A stretch of 64,000 nucleotides of DNA from Hypomyces perniciosus (taxonomy: Eukaryota > Ascomycota > Sordariomycetes > Hypocreales > Hypocreaceae), in the NCBI GenBank assembly GCA_008477525.1, contig SPDT01000002.1:1426001-1490000 (forward strand), given 5' to 3'. Shown one piece after another: positions 1-11,440 of the stretch (the first letter of the stretch is position 1; each line of letters begins with the position of its first letter). The notes beneath the pieces were generated by a model. It was not told the origin of the DNA. It saw only the letters and a program-made list of their open reading frames with translations, and did not search any database. The translations under genes were made by a program, and so were the position numbers.

Positions 1-2563
1 CAAAAGTATTATAAAGGTTTTAAATAGCTTAAATTAAATTATAAATACTATCTTTTATGTATATTTTTTTGCGATTATAAGTTTATTAAAGGCAGTTATT
101 ATATTTAGTTTAATATAAAATCTAATATTATATAAAGTATTTAATATTTTTTAGATTAGCAGTAATAAATAGTAATTTTTTATAGTAATATTATTAAAGC
201 TTTAATAGTTTTAATAAATATAAATACTTTTTCTAGGTTTTATAGTAAAAAGTAGGGGGGCAGTATATTTTACTTTAAATTTTGTAATAAATCTTTTAAT
301 AAATTCTTTAACTAAATTTTTATTTGTCTTTTTTTATAACTTAAAGTTTATTTAATAATATTAAGCAGTTATTTTAATATAATAGTTTTTTTTTAATAAA
401 AGTTTAATTTTATAGTTTTATAATCTTTTAAAGGAAAGTTTATTTATTAGGTATAAAAGGAAGTTAATAATTTTATTTTATAGTTAATTAAAAGGTTTTT
501 TTTAAATATTATTTTTTATTAATTTTAACTTTACTTTTATAAATTTATTAATATTAAACTTTAATATCCCTTAAATGTATTTTTTGCTAATAGTATAAAG
601 TATTAACTTTAAAGGTTTACTTAAAATATTAATATTATATAAAATAGTTATTAAACTAAAAATTATTAATGCAATATAAGTTTAAAGGTAATAATTTATT
701 AAATAATATTATAAATTAAACGTAACTATTAATATAGGCTAATTAATATTAAAATGATATTACTATAGCTATAATATTTTAAATATAAAAGGGTTTTAAT
801 TTAAAAAATTAATAATAAAAAATATATATAGTTTTTTATATTCCTTGATTTTTATATTTAAAATTATATAATTAGTAAACTATACTACTACTTTATAATT
901 AGTTAAAATAAAGTTTTTTAATTTAAGCAGTTATATTATTAAGATTCAGGACTTTTTAAGAATATACTAGTCTATAAAGCCTTATATTAAACAGCTACTA
1001 TTAATAAAGGTTAATATAATTACTAGTAAATATATAAAGAATAATATAATATTAATAAATAATAATTTACTATTTATAGTATTTAGAATTAATAGTTTAT
1101 TATTAATAATAATCTATTATATTTATAAAGGTATTAGGTTTATAGGCTATTGTGATATTTTATTACACTTTTTAATATAATATTATTAAAAAGTTATTCT
1201 TTTCTTTACCTTTTTATATTAAAGGTTATATTTTTATAAGCAAGTATATTACTAAAGGTAATTAATCCTTTAATAAAGTTAATTTTATTAATATAGTATA
1301 GGAATAGGTTTTTATAGTATAATAGGTTTCTTTAGGCTAAGAAGTATTAATACTGCAGGAATTAAGGAATAAAAATTTATAGTACTAATATACCTTTTTT
1401 TTAATTAAAGGTATATACTTTACTTTAAAGCGCTATAATACTATTACTTGAATATATTCTATATTTTAAAAAGCTACTATTATATCCTTATAAAGTTTAA
1501 GGTTTTATAGTATTAGCTTTTTACTTTTCTATATAGTTATTAACTATATATTAACTGCTATAATAGTAATATAGGTTATAGAGTTATTAATATTTTTTAT
1601 ATTATAAAGTAAAAGATATAGTATTTAACTATATAAAATTATTTATATTTCTTTATTTTAAAGGGTTTAATTTATTTTAAAGTAAAGTTTATTAAAGAGT
1701 ATAAGTACTATTTAACTTTTTAAATTTATAATTGCTTTTAAATTTAATATAATAAGCCTGCTTTTTAAAATTATTATATACTTTTTAATTAAAAGTTTTT
1801 TAAATAAATTAATTATCTTTATTTATAGGCTTATTACTTTTATTAATAAAAGCAGCAGTTATTTTTTTAAATACTTTAAAGTAAAAGGCATTAACTTTTT
1901 AAATATTAATTTTATTAATTTAAGCTGCTAGTTTATAAAAGTTAATAATAAAATTTTAAAATAATTTATTTACTATATAATAGGTATTTAACTTTTAAAT
2001 AATAAATTATAAAAGGTTAAAGGTTTTATACTATAAGTTTAGGAATTTAAGAAAAGTTTTATTATTTCTTTATTCTTATATTATATAAGTTTTTCTTAAA
2101 GTTATTAATTTAATACTTTAAAATATCATTACTTTTAACTTTAATAAAGTTATTAATTATATTACTTTAACTTTAAACTTTATACTAAAAAGACTTTAGG
2201 TTTTTAATAATAATAGTATTTTTAAACTTTTTTATTTTAAGGCTATATTAAAATTATACTTTTAATTTTAAAAGTAATTAAAGATAATATTAAAGAACTA
2301 ATTAAGTTTTAATATTTAAAGCTATAAAGTTGAATTATACTTATTATTATAAGCTTTTAAGATAATATAAATATAAAGCTAATTATAAAAATAATTAATA
2401 AATCTCGCTTTTTAATTAAAGTTTTTTTCTATACTTTTTATTTTTATTTTAATATTTTTAAATTAAATATAGGCTAAAGAATTAAATCTATATTAAAAAG
2501 TTAAGCTAGGGTATATTTTTTATTGCAGGGATATAGGCTTTTAGGTTTAAAGTCTCGCTATAG
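1..2563. repeat. AT-rich, RIP-degraded block, left part
   Basis: There is no usable open reading frame on either strand. The sequence is dominated by A and T and by TpA/ApT steps, while CpA and TpG are rare even though AGG, CCT and GCT triplets survive. This is the signature of repeat-induced point mutation, which turns CpA into TpA in duplicated DNA. The block is therefore probably the wreck of one or more transposons. No terminal repeat or recognisable domain remains. It reaches the window edge, so its true length is unknown. Confidence 0.75.
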
Positions 2564-2568
2564 TTAGG

Positions 2569-2844
2569 TGTTGGGTTGAGTAGGCCGGGGCCCTACCGCT
2601 TGTCAGCGCTAGGGCCGGCGCTAGGGAGCTCTTATCTGCTTTATTAGCAGATACGAGCTGACATACATATCGCGTAAGCGATGTGTCAGACCATGCAGGC
2701 GCTTACAGCGCCTGCACACAGCTTCTTCTTTGTGTTAGCTATGTGTATATATAGCGAGGCCACTACGGCATATTCTCTTTCATAGAATCAAGCTTCGTTT
2801 CCCATCTCTCTATGCTCCACATAGCTGTGCCGCGCTCCGTCACA
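2569..2844. mobile_element. solo LTR of an LTR retrotransposon, with TTAGG target duplication
   Basis: A 276-bp segment of normal GC content sits abruptly inside AT-rich DNA. It starts TGTTGGG and ends GTCACA, the TG...CA termini of an LTR with a 3-bp inverted TGT/ACA end. The five bases on the left (TTAGG, 2564-2568) are repeated directly on the right (TTAGG, 2845-2849), as expected of a 5-bp target-site duplication. A TATA-like stretch is present at about 2744-2753. Duplication around a single LTR points to a solo LTR left by LTR-LTR recombination. It is not RIP-mutated while its surroundings are, so it probably inserted later or was too short to be targeted. The superfamily (Copia or Gypsy) is not decided. 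Confidence 0.75.
2595..2715. repeat. run of consecutive stem-loops inside the LTR
   Basis: Several inverted repeats follow one another. 2633-2640 and 2646-2653 form a perfect 8-bp stem with a 5-base loop. 2669-2673 and 2678-2682 form a 5-bp stem, flanked by a second pairing layer (2659-2663 with 2684-2688). 2695-2702 and 2708-2715 form a perfect 8-bp GC-rich stem with a 5-base TTACA loop. Just upstream, GCGCTAGGG occurs twice (about 2606-2614 and 2618-2626). In the transcript this would be a structured leader or trailer. Confidence 0.7.
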
Positions 2845-2849
2845 TTAGG

Positions 2850-4140
2850 GATTAGTGAATTTTCTATAAGATATAGGGCTTTATAGTAGTATCGCAATTA
2901 AGCTATTAGCGATTTTATTAATCTTCTTGGGCAGGGTTAAAGGCTAAAGGTAACAGCGCAGTTATTATAGGAAGGTATAAACTATTATAGTATATAGAAT
3001 AGCGGGTTAAAGTGATATCTTTATTGTGCTTTAAATAAGGCAAGAAGCTATAAGAATATAGTTTAAAGGTATAGGATTAAGCTATTATATAAGGATGCAT
3101 ATAATGCTGATAAGTTATCAGAGGGCAGGTTTAGTGCCATAACAGTTTCTCGCTCTCTATAGTACAATAACAATATTTGCCTTAACCTGCCTTTCTATAC
3201 TGTAAAATTATATTTTAAAACTTTAATTTTTTACTATTTATCTTAATATCTTTCATTTAACATTTGTTTTTTATTTTATTTTTTATATTAAATTTCTTTT
3301 TATTCAATTAAAAAAATAAAATTAATAATAAAAGTTTTTATTTTTAATAATTATATTTATTAATTTTATATAATTATTATTAATATTAACGAAATAAAGA
3401 CTCATTTAATATTTCAGCTTAATTATAAAATAAAATTAAAAAATATTTATATATATTCTTTTATAATTCATTTTTATATGTATAAAAATTAAAAATTAAA
3501 AATTAAATTATAAAAGTATTATTATAAATTTTAAGATAAATTTCTTTTATAAGTAAGTAATTTTATATTTTATAATAATATAATAATAAAATTAAAAGAA
3601 AATAGAAATTATTATACTATAACAAATAAATTAAAGCATATATTATTATTATATTAATAAAAAATAAAAACCTTTAAAAGTTTATAAGCAATTATAATTA
3701 TTAAAATACATATTAATATATAATTAATATTATATATTTAAATCTTAACTGTATATTATACATAATATTATTATAATTTTATTTATTATAATTTTGAAAT
3801 TAAATTAAAAAATTATATAAAAATAATTTAATAAAGATTCAAAATATTAATAATAGCTTTATTAAAACAATTTAATATAATGTAAATAAACCCTTTTAAA
3901 AAAAACCATTTAATAATCTTTGTTTTATTAATTTATATATAAATATAATAAGAAAATTTAATAATTTAATTTAAAAACTTTAATAATATTAAATATTTAT
4001 TGAAGTAAAGTTAATTTATAGTTATAAATTAATGGTATATATTATAGGATATTATAATAGAAATAATATAGTGTTTTAGTAATTGGGTAGAATAGTATTA
4101 GTAATTATTAAATAAACTAAATTAAATTAAATCCGATACT
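2850..4140. other. AT-rich region right of the solo LTR, two textures
   Basis: No gene is visible. 2850-3190 is moderately AT-rich with TpA excess, like the left block. 3190-4140 is more extreme, with very little G or C, A-rich runs such as the AAATTAAA tandem near 3486-3510, and CpA/TpG steps still present, so it looks less like RIP and may have another origin. At about 4140 the composition changes sharply to ordinary genomic DNA. Confidence 0.6.
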
Positions 4141-7100
4141 CTCTAAATTCAATTTTGCAGGCAAGGCGTCAAATAAAATCGTCAATGGCTTTTGATTGAT
4201 TTATTGGGAGCGTTGGAAAGAAATGGATTTGGAATGATGCCCTAGTTGCGGTGCCACATGGATCGTCGATTTGTTTTAGATGTTTGCTTCGGCCTGGAGC
4301 TGTCAAGTGACCATGTCTCAGATTCTCGACATGCGAGAGGCATAAAAGTAGCCTAGAAGGAAATCTTGCTTGCGATGATTGTGCGGAACGCGCCATCCGA
4401 GTCAATTTCTCTCCCTGGGGGCTTTGGATGCGATGGAATGCATGGTCATGCTCACAAATCCAAAGAGCACGGGCATGGCTCAGGAATGGCCGAATGCCCA
4501 AGAATTGGGTCCGATGCAGAAAAACGGAGTTTTTGACTCAGAGGGTTTCCCTCTATGGTAGAGGGGGTGGTGCATGAAAATGCTCCGTCACAGCTGCAAC
4601 AAGCAGCATATGTATTGCTTTTTGTCCATGGCGGTACTCCGTACATGCAAGGAGGCTAGTCCAGAACAACACGTACGTGTATGTCGTAGATACATACGAG
4701 TTCGTACAAGGCCATGCATATCTGCATGTGTGTTCTTGCGTCGTCGCTTTCACAGCATACCGTAGGAGAGGTCGGCTTTTCGCCAACAGCCGAAGATCTA
4801 CTTCGTACTCCGTAGTGTCCGTAGTATCCGGCAAACCCCAGATTCCCACTCAAGATAAGGCCCTGAACATGACACACGACAGCCTGAAGAAAGGCAATGT
4901 GTCAGGTACAGCCGCGCACCTTTATATGGTAGACAAACGTTCTACGGAGTACTCGTAGAGGCGTGTGCATGGCGTAAGCTCTGCCAAGCTTTGGCTACTG
5001 TAGCCGAAACACCACTAGTTGCTGCCCCCAAGTGACTTAGCTCAACGCACCTGGCATCACTGATCACTGCCAGGTGCTGGAGTTGGACCTCAATGACAGC
5101 TATAAGCACTAGTACGGAGTGCTCCGGGTATGGTTTCACAACATACCTATGGCAACGTAAGGCTGAGGTTGGACCACTTTCGCCTCCGAGTCGAGACGGA
5201 TAACAGGGGCTGAGTCGTTGGGGTTGCACAAGATAGTGGTTCGTGACTCAGAAATGTCTTGTCGCGACCAGAAGCGGCGTAGGTGATGCAAGCGCCCGCG
5301 CAATATCTCTTATTATATCACCATCCTATGGCAACGAGACGTTGTGATTGGTCTACAACCACGGAGGCACCGCCGGGCCAATATCTCCCTGCTGGGAAGC
5401 TCAACAATCTGGAGCGGGGAACTTGGCAGCAAATGTTCAGCAACGCCATGCATGTTTCAATGAGTTGTCTACTCCGTATTGACATGCTTTTCGTAGGAGT
5501 GGTAGTATCGAAGGGGCTGTACTTCGTACATGTTGAAGAATACGGCCTGGTAGCCATGATTCAGGCTGACTTGGCGATGAGGATTGGCCCAATTAATAAC
5601 AGGACGGCGCCCGCAGATGCTGTTTAGATGAGAGATGAGCGATGAGCGGGCTGAGTCGGACATTCCTGTTAGCAGTTCTTGATATACACACAGTCGCCTC
5701 CCATGGCCAGGCAAAGAGCACTGTGTGGCTTCTTGGCTAGTCCGGCTTAGCAGGCACGAGGAGCGTCTCATTGGCATCGGTTTCTACAACTCGCCCGCCG
5801 CTTCGGCGCTGAATTGGGCTCGGCCGATTCGTGGTCACACAAACATCCAGGAATGGGATATTGGCCAAGGCGCTGAAATATCCGTTATGCAGGCATCGAT
5901 GTATCTGCACCATAGCCAGCGAGAACTTGGCGAGCCGACTGCACTCCATACCCCATCCATATGTATGTGCATAGGTACCAAGGTAGTGGTGAGGAACCGA
6001 TGTTGGTGGGCTGGCGGGCCGCATATCAGCGACATACTGCTGAACGGAAATTCGTCGACAATGGCTACTTATTAATTAGTCGGCAGCATCTGCAATAATG
6101 GCCTCGGACAGATCCCTTCGTACTTCGTACTTGGCACTGATGGGATGAGTTTCAAGAGCCACGAGTTTTGTGGGGGTGGCCAAGGGCCACCCATCCCATC
6201 CATTGCTTCCCAGACATACCGACTCATCCAATTTATTCATTCTGGTTGCGATACGCAGTACGAAGTACATGCTGCTCCGGAGAGGCAACGTACTCCGAAG
6301 GAGTGTGATGGGGGCATGGTTGACGCACAGTAGCGCGGCGCATGTGCTGTAGAGGCATAGCCAATGAACTATTCGCAAGGGCCTGCGCCGACTCGTTCAC
6401 TCATTCACCTGAGCACTTCGTAGGGACTGAGAAGAGAAGACTGGGTGGAATAACTTCTGTTTCCTTTCATGTCTTGTGGAGTTCCTGGTTGTTGTGGGTG
6501 GGATGCTTTGGGATGAGTGTCATGCTATTAGCCGATATCTGGGATGTGACCCAGTGTCACCCAGGACCTCGGAGTTACCAAGATCTAGAAAACGGTATCG
6601 CATGCATATCCTTGATGACCGATTCCCGATGCCAATCCAGTGATAGTGCCAGCAGGTGGAGTTGGCACGAGGAGTCACTCCTACTACTAGTAAACTTGGT
6701 ATGCGTGCGGTTGGACAAAGCATGTGCTTGAAGACAGAGAATGGCCCAACGGTCGTTTAGGACGTACCCCCGGGGATAAGCGGATAAGCACGTCAACCGC
6801 CAGCATTTTCACAGACGAGGGCAAGGCGAGATCAGAACCAAAAGCAGCAATAGGCGATCTGTGAGCCAGGGTGTGACGGACATGGGGCTAGACCATTGTG
6901 ATTGGCTGGGAGGTTTGGCATCTGTGTGTCTCACCCCGCTGTGTGTGTGTGCCGTTAGCACGAAGTAGGTATTTGAGCCTCAGCACCAGTCACGGAATGT
7001 TCCAGCCAATGGGGGTGATGATGGGAAAGGAAAAGCAGTGTCGTGTCGTTTTTTTTTCTTTTTCTCGTGTTAGTTGATGCAAACAGTATGTACAAAGTAC

Positions 7101-7210
7101 GGGTGAAAGTGTTGTTCCAGAGGGGAATGTTGTTATCTTGAGCAGGAGTGCTGCCTGATGTTCGTATACGTGCCAAGAACGGAGTGCCTACAATTACGAA
7201 GATAAGTGCA

Positions 7211-7245
7211 TACGAAGTACGGAGCAGAGTGCTCCGTACTTCGTA
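7211..7245. repeat. perfect 16-bp inverted repeat with 3-bp spacer
   Basis: The left arm 7211-7226 is the exact reverse complement of the right arm 7230-7245, separated by GAG. Each arm joins one TACGAAGTA and one TACGGAG element, so the structure looks like two of the window's dispersed palindrome motifs arranged head to head. It lies in gene-poor DNA. Confidence 0.85.
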
Positions 7246-9232
7246 CAGTACCAAATATCGTCGCCTCCAACTCTCACCAGAACGGGGTAGTATACGAAGT
7301 ACGAAGCACGAAGTTCTCCACGCCATGCCGCGAGAGCCTCGAGGTCCGGAGCCCGGGGGAACCTTGCGGTCTTTCTTCATGATTGATTGAATGCCTCGAC
7401 TAATAACAACTTCAGCTGGGCTTTAGCCTCGGGGAACACCATGTGCTATGCCCAGCTCAGCCTAGCCGCTCCTATAGGGCAGCGGACCACTTCTGCGGCC
7501 TGCGGCCGTCTTCCCCGCTGGCTTGAAGGGGGAGGATGGAAACTGTGGTGGAGACAAACTGTCCCCTGCAAACACCCTCACTGCCGGGTTCCTGGACGTA
7601 CCGAAGAAAAAGCGCGAGAACAAAGTGCGTGCGTCGTCTGACATACAGATTACTACTACTAGTACTAGGAGGTACTAGTACACAGCATCGTTTGGTGCTC
7701 GCCTTGATGGGGACATGATCTTCAACCAGCGCATGCCCAAAAATATGACTACCACTTCTATCCGTAGTACTTGCATTGGCCATTTGCATGTCCGTGCTGG
7801 CCTTGATGCGTACGAGCAGTACTCGCGAACACAGCATGGTCTCATGCTGGATGACGGTGCCATTGACTCGACGTGACGCCATCTCTCAACAACAAGGACA
7901 ACGCAAACACACACAACATCCGCCCACATACTCGTACTTCGTACAGAAGCTCGTACTGCACGAGATACATACGGGCGACTGACGCCAGGGGGGGCTCGTA
8001 TGCCCCGTGTGTGCGAGTAGCCGGCACGTGCTGTGCAGCGTTCATGTCTCTCTTTGTCCTTTTCCCCCGCCCCCTGTCCTGGAGTCGGGAGAATCCGCGG
8101 ACGGGGCAAACAGAGTGGTACAGACACAAAGAGGTGTGGACATCTACTCGTACCATCTCAGTACGAGTAAGTGTGAGTGTGCTTATCCGCAACATGGTGT
8201 GTTGCAATGCAGCGAGGTCGCCGGGGCTGTGGCATAGCCGCGAGGCTACAGAAAGCTTGACCAGGCCCCTTTGAGCCGTTTTTCGAGTCTCAACAAGAGC
8301 CGTTGATCATCTCGAGTCCAGGCACATTTTTGCCATGCTTCTTCCCCAGAGATGACATCCTGGGAAGAGCCACCGCCATGGCAGAGGTAATACTAGTATG
8401 TACTTCGTACTACTGCTAATAAATACTACCTTGCAGCACGTTTTTTTTTCTTCATGGCTCTGGGATGTCCCTGTCCTGGCCTGGTCTGTCTGTTCGTCCG
8501 CAAACACCCTGCATTGCGAGCGAATGAGAGGCTCACCGAGTCCCCCCTTGCACCCTGTCCACACTGTTTCTGCTGCTTGTCAAAGACATGGGGGGTGGGA
8601 AACCGCGGTAGCTGCTGTTGAGAAGAAGAAGCAAAATCACAGCAGTGCGACGCCCGTACTTCTCAGTAGCACTCGTACGCAGTACATACATACATACATA
8701 CACACACATACTCGTACTGTGCGATGGGCTGCGGGATCCAAGCTTCAACGGCGCGCGTGGGTGATTATTCTGTATCCGCATTCCCCGTGGCCCAGTACAA
8801 GGGTCTTATGTATGTATTTTTGAGGAAGCGCATGTACGATCATGGGCAGATCGTTCTAGCAAAAGGCCTGGGACGACTAGCACCGAGTCTCCAAGGATGA
8901 GCCAGGTAAGAAAGAGTCTGCGGACACGACATTTTTCTCACAGTGGATCGATCACTTCTCCCCACACACACACACGCACACACCGGGTTGGTTGAGATGC
9001 CGACCTATATAAGTACGTACCCAGTACTACTGTACGGAGTATCTATCTGCTCCATATATACGTACATATGTACATACAGCCCTGCGCATGCATCAAGGAG
9101 ACGTTTACTGTGGTTATTTGCTGTTTGCAGTTTGCCGCAGAGGTTTCGCATGCAGACAATGAATGCAGGGCGTGAAGCACCTCCTGAGCCTCCCTTCTGA
9201 CACTGTTCCCAAGCACTGTGGGGGGTATTGAT

Positions 9233-9342
9233 GGTACTACTACTACTACTACTGCTACTACTGCTGCTGCAACTACTGCTGCTGCAACTACTGCTGCTGC
9301 AACTACTGCTGCTGCAACTACTGCTGCTGCAATACTGCTGCT
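9233..9342. repeat. trinucleotide microsatellite with 15-bp higher-order repeat
   Basis: An ACT run passes into a 15-bp unit AACTACTGCTGCTGC repeated exactly four times (9271-9330), with partial copies on both sides. Translation in one frame gives only threonine/alanine repeats. It is a simple-sequence repeat that happens to keep frames open. Confidence 0.85.
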
Positions 9343-11440
9343 AATTCTGACAGCGACACGAGAAGAAGCGCACGAGGCACAGAAGCAAAACCCGTCTAGA
9401 TCAAGCATTAAGAACAAGAAGAACAGAAAAAGAAAGCAAGGCCCTGCCTCGTCACAAGATCGGCCGCAATTTTTTTTTTCCAACATAGCACTTGGCCCTA
9501 ATTAACTTCAGCCTGCCTGCGCCGCGTCTGGCACCCCTCTATTGCGCTCGGCCGCCCATTGGCTGGATAGGTCACAGAGGCTAGATGGAGCTTGCGCCAG
9601 AGCAAATTTGGCCCCCTCACTGCACTACGAGGACTCCGTCCCTCAGAGGCTCAGACTCACTCAGAGTTGCCAGCAGCAGCCAGCCGTGCCTTGGCTTAGC
9701 GTCCAGCACTCATTAACTCCTGACCTAAGCTCACCACATGCATTATCAGCATCATCATTGTAGTGGTAGTAGTACGAAGTACGTACATTCGCATCTGCGG
9801 ACCCCAACTCTTTGTTGTTCCTCAACGCAACTCTATCGTCTCGTCGTCATTCATAAGCCTCTTGCCCTCTCGTGTCTTTCCCTCGGGCTCTCTCGTTGTT
9901 TATTGTTGCCGTACTTACTTCGTACACACGCGCTCGCCTCGACGTCACCATCGTTTATCTGCGACTCGCATCTTCTTCACGGGCCTTGTCTTGCTTGCTT
10001 GCTTGCTCTGCCAAACAACAACAAGACAGCAGAGTGAGTGCGAGAGCCACACACACAGCACGCAGCACACACCCCGCTGCCCACCCCATCCTTTTGAGGC
10101 GACATTCCCTGTCAGTGACCTCGTGCGCGGTACCAGTACTACTCGTCCTTGGCGCCAACCCGCCCCTGTCCCCAGCGCTGACGCCTGCTCCCAGGTCCCC
10201 GTAACCTCGATCGGCCGTACCTTGCTTGCACCCCAGCCAAAGTGAGACCAAAGAGAGGTCTCGCTCTCCCAGGAACAGGCGCGCTTCTGCTGCAACACGG
10301 CGTCTCTGGTGGGCCTCTGACTACCCAATCCACGCATACATATTGCTACCCACCCTCCACTGGCCTGCAGGCCCCTCCCTGCGCTGTTAGTCCCGTCTGG
10401 TACAAGCTCGACGCCAGGGCTTCCGGCTCTTGTCCGCCTGCTGGAGCGCTATACCAAGTACCAAGTACTAGTACTAGACGAGTGCTACAAGTGTCTTGGG
10501 TGCTTTGGGGCTGCTGCGGCTTCATCAATCAGCACGCCCTCCTCCCTTGCGACCTCTCTGCTGCTCTGCCCACTGCCCGCTGCCCGCTGCCCAGGCACCG
10601 CACCACACAACAACAGCACTGAGCCCACCACCCATTCCATCAAATCAATTCCACTCTTCCATCCCCATTTCCCATCCTCTCTTCTACCTGCTCACACACT
10701 TTCACACGCCCACTCACAGCATCCATCTCTACATTTAATTCCTCTCGCCCATCCTCTATCTGTCCATCTATTATCTATCTATCCCTCTCTCCGTCACCTC
10801 TCTCCCTTGGAACCATCTCTCGCCCCCACTCAGCTCCCGCGCCGAATCCGCTGCGACGCACGGCGTGCCTCCAATCCACGCTCTCTTTATTTACCCATCG
10901 CCAACCGGCAACCGTGAATTTCAGTTCATAATACTGCTGCAACCGGATACCTATACATTACACATTACACATACAGCCTACCGCTACTGCTACTACTAAC
11001 AGCAACCAAACATATCGACACGCGCGCGCCTTTCTCGCCACCACAGAGCCTCCACCATCTCGTCATCGCTCACAACCCCACGGTTCTGCATTCATACCAG
11101 GACGAACCCTGCACGCATCACCGTCAGCTCACCAGTCTCAGCGCTTCTCGCTCTGTTTCGCTCTCCAGCACATTCGCGCCCGCACGCACACGCGCCGAGA
11201 ACTTTGGCGTCGCTTGTCTTCTCCGGGGTTCCCCTCACCAAATCTTGTCCTCGGTCTTGGTCGCGCCTCGTCATCTGCGCCCGCATCTCTCGTTGCGATC
11301 GCGACCTCTGAATCGTTGTCGCGACTTTGGCGTTGTCGTCTCTTGCTGTTGTCGCATTCCAGTCTTCATAGACAGGTCTTATCCCCTTTCGCGAATCGTA
11401 TTGGTGTTCTGGCCTGGCGCATACAACTGATCATCGGGCG

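Larger units (their letters stand above)
4141..11440. other. gene-poor region with microsatellites and short palindromes; right part is the leader of the Whi3-like gene
   Basis: Over 7 kb without a convincing gene. All open frames are short, overlap on both strands and match no family I recognise. Many TACGAAGTA or TACGGAGTA motifs occur (for example 4634-4644, 6116-6130, 7211-7245, 8400-8410, 9772-9782). Simple repeats lie at about 8681-8708 (TACA/CA), 8956-8982 (CA) and 9233-9342 (ACT/CTG). From about 10600 to 11440 the plus strand is strongly pyrimidine-rich, typical of a fungal promoter and 5' untranslated leader, and probably belongs to the gene starting at 11441. Confidence 0.55.

Noticed and set aside
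2569..3190. Intact 5' end of a full LTR element
   Set aside because: The TTAGG repeat directly after the LTR shows a solo insertion; the sequence on its right matches the older AT-rich host, not a primer-binding site.
9218..9505. Threonine/alanine-repeat protein
   Set aside because: It is the translation of the ACT/CTG microsatellite; no conserved sequence flanks it.
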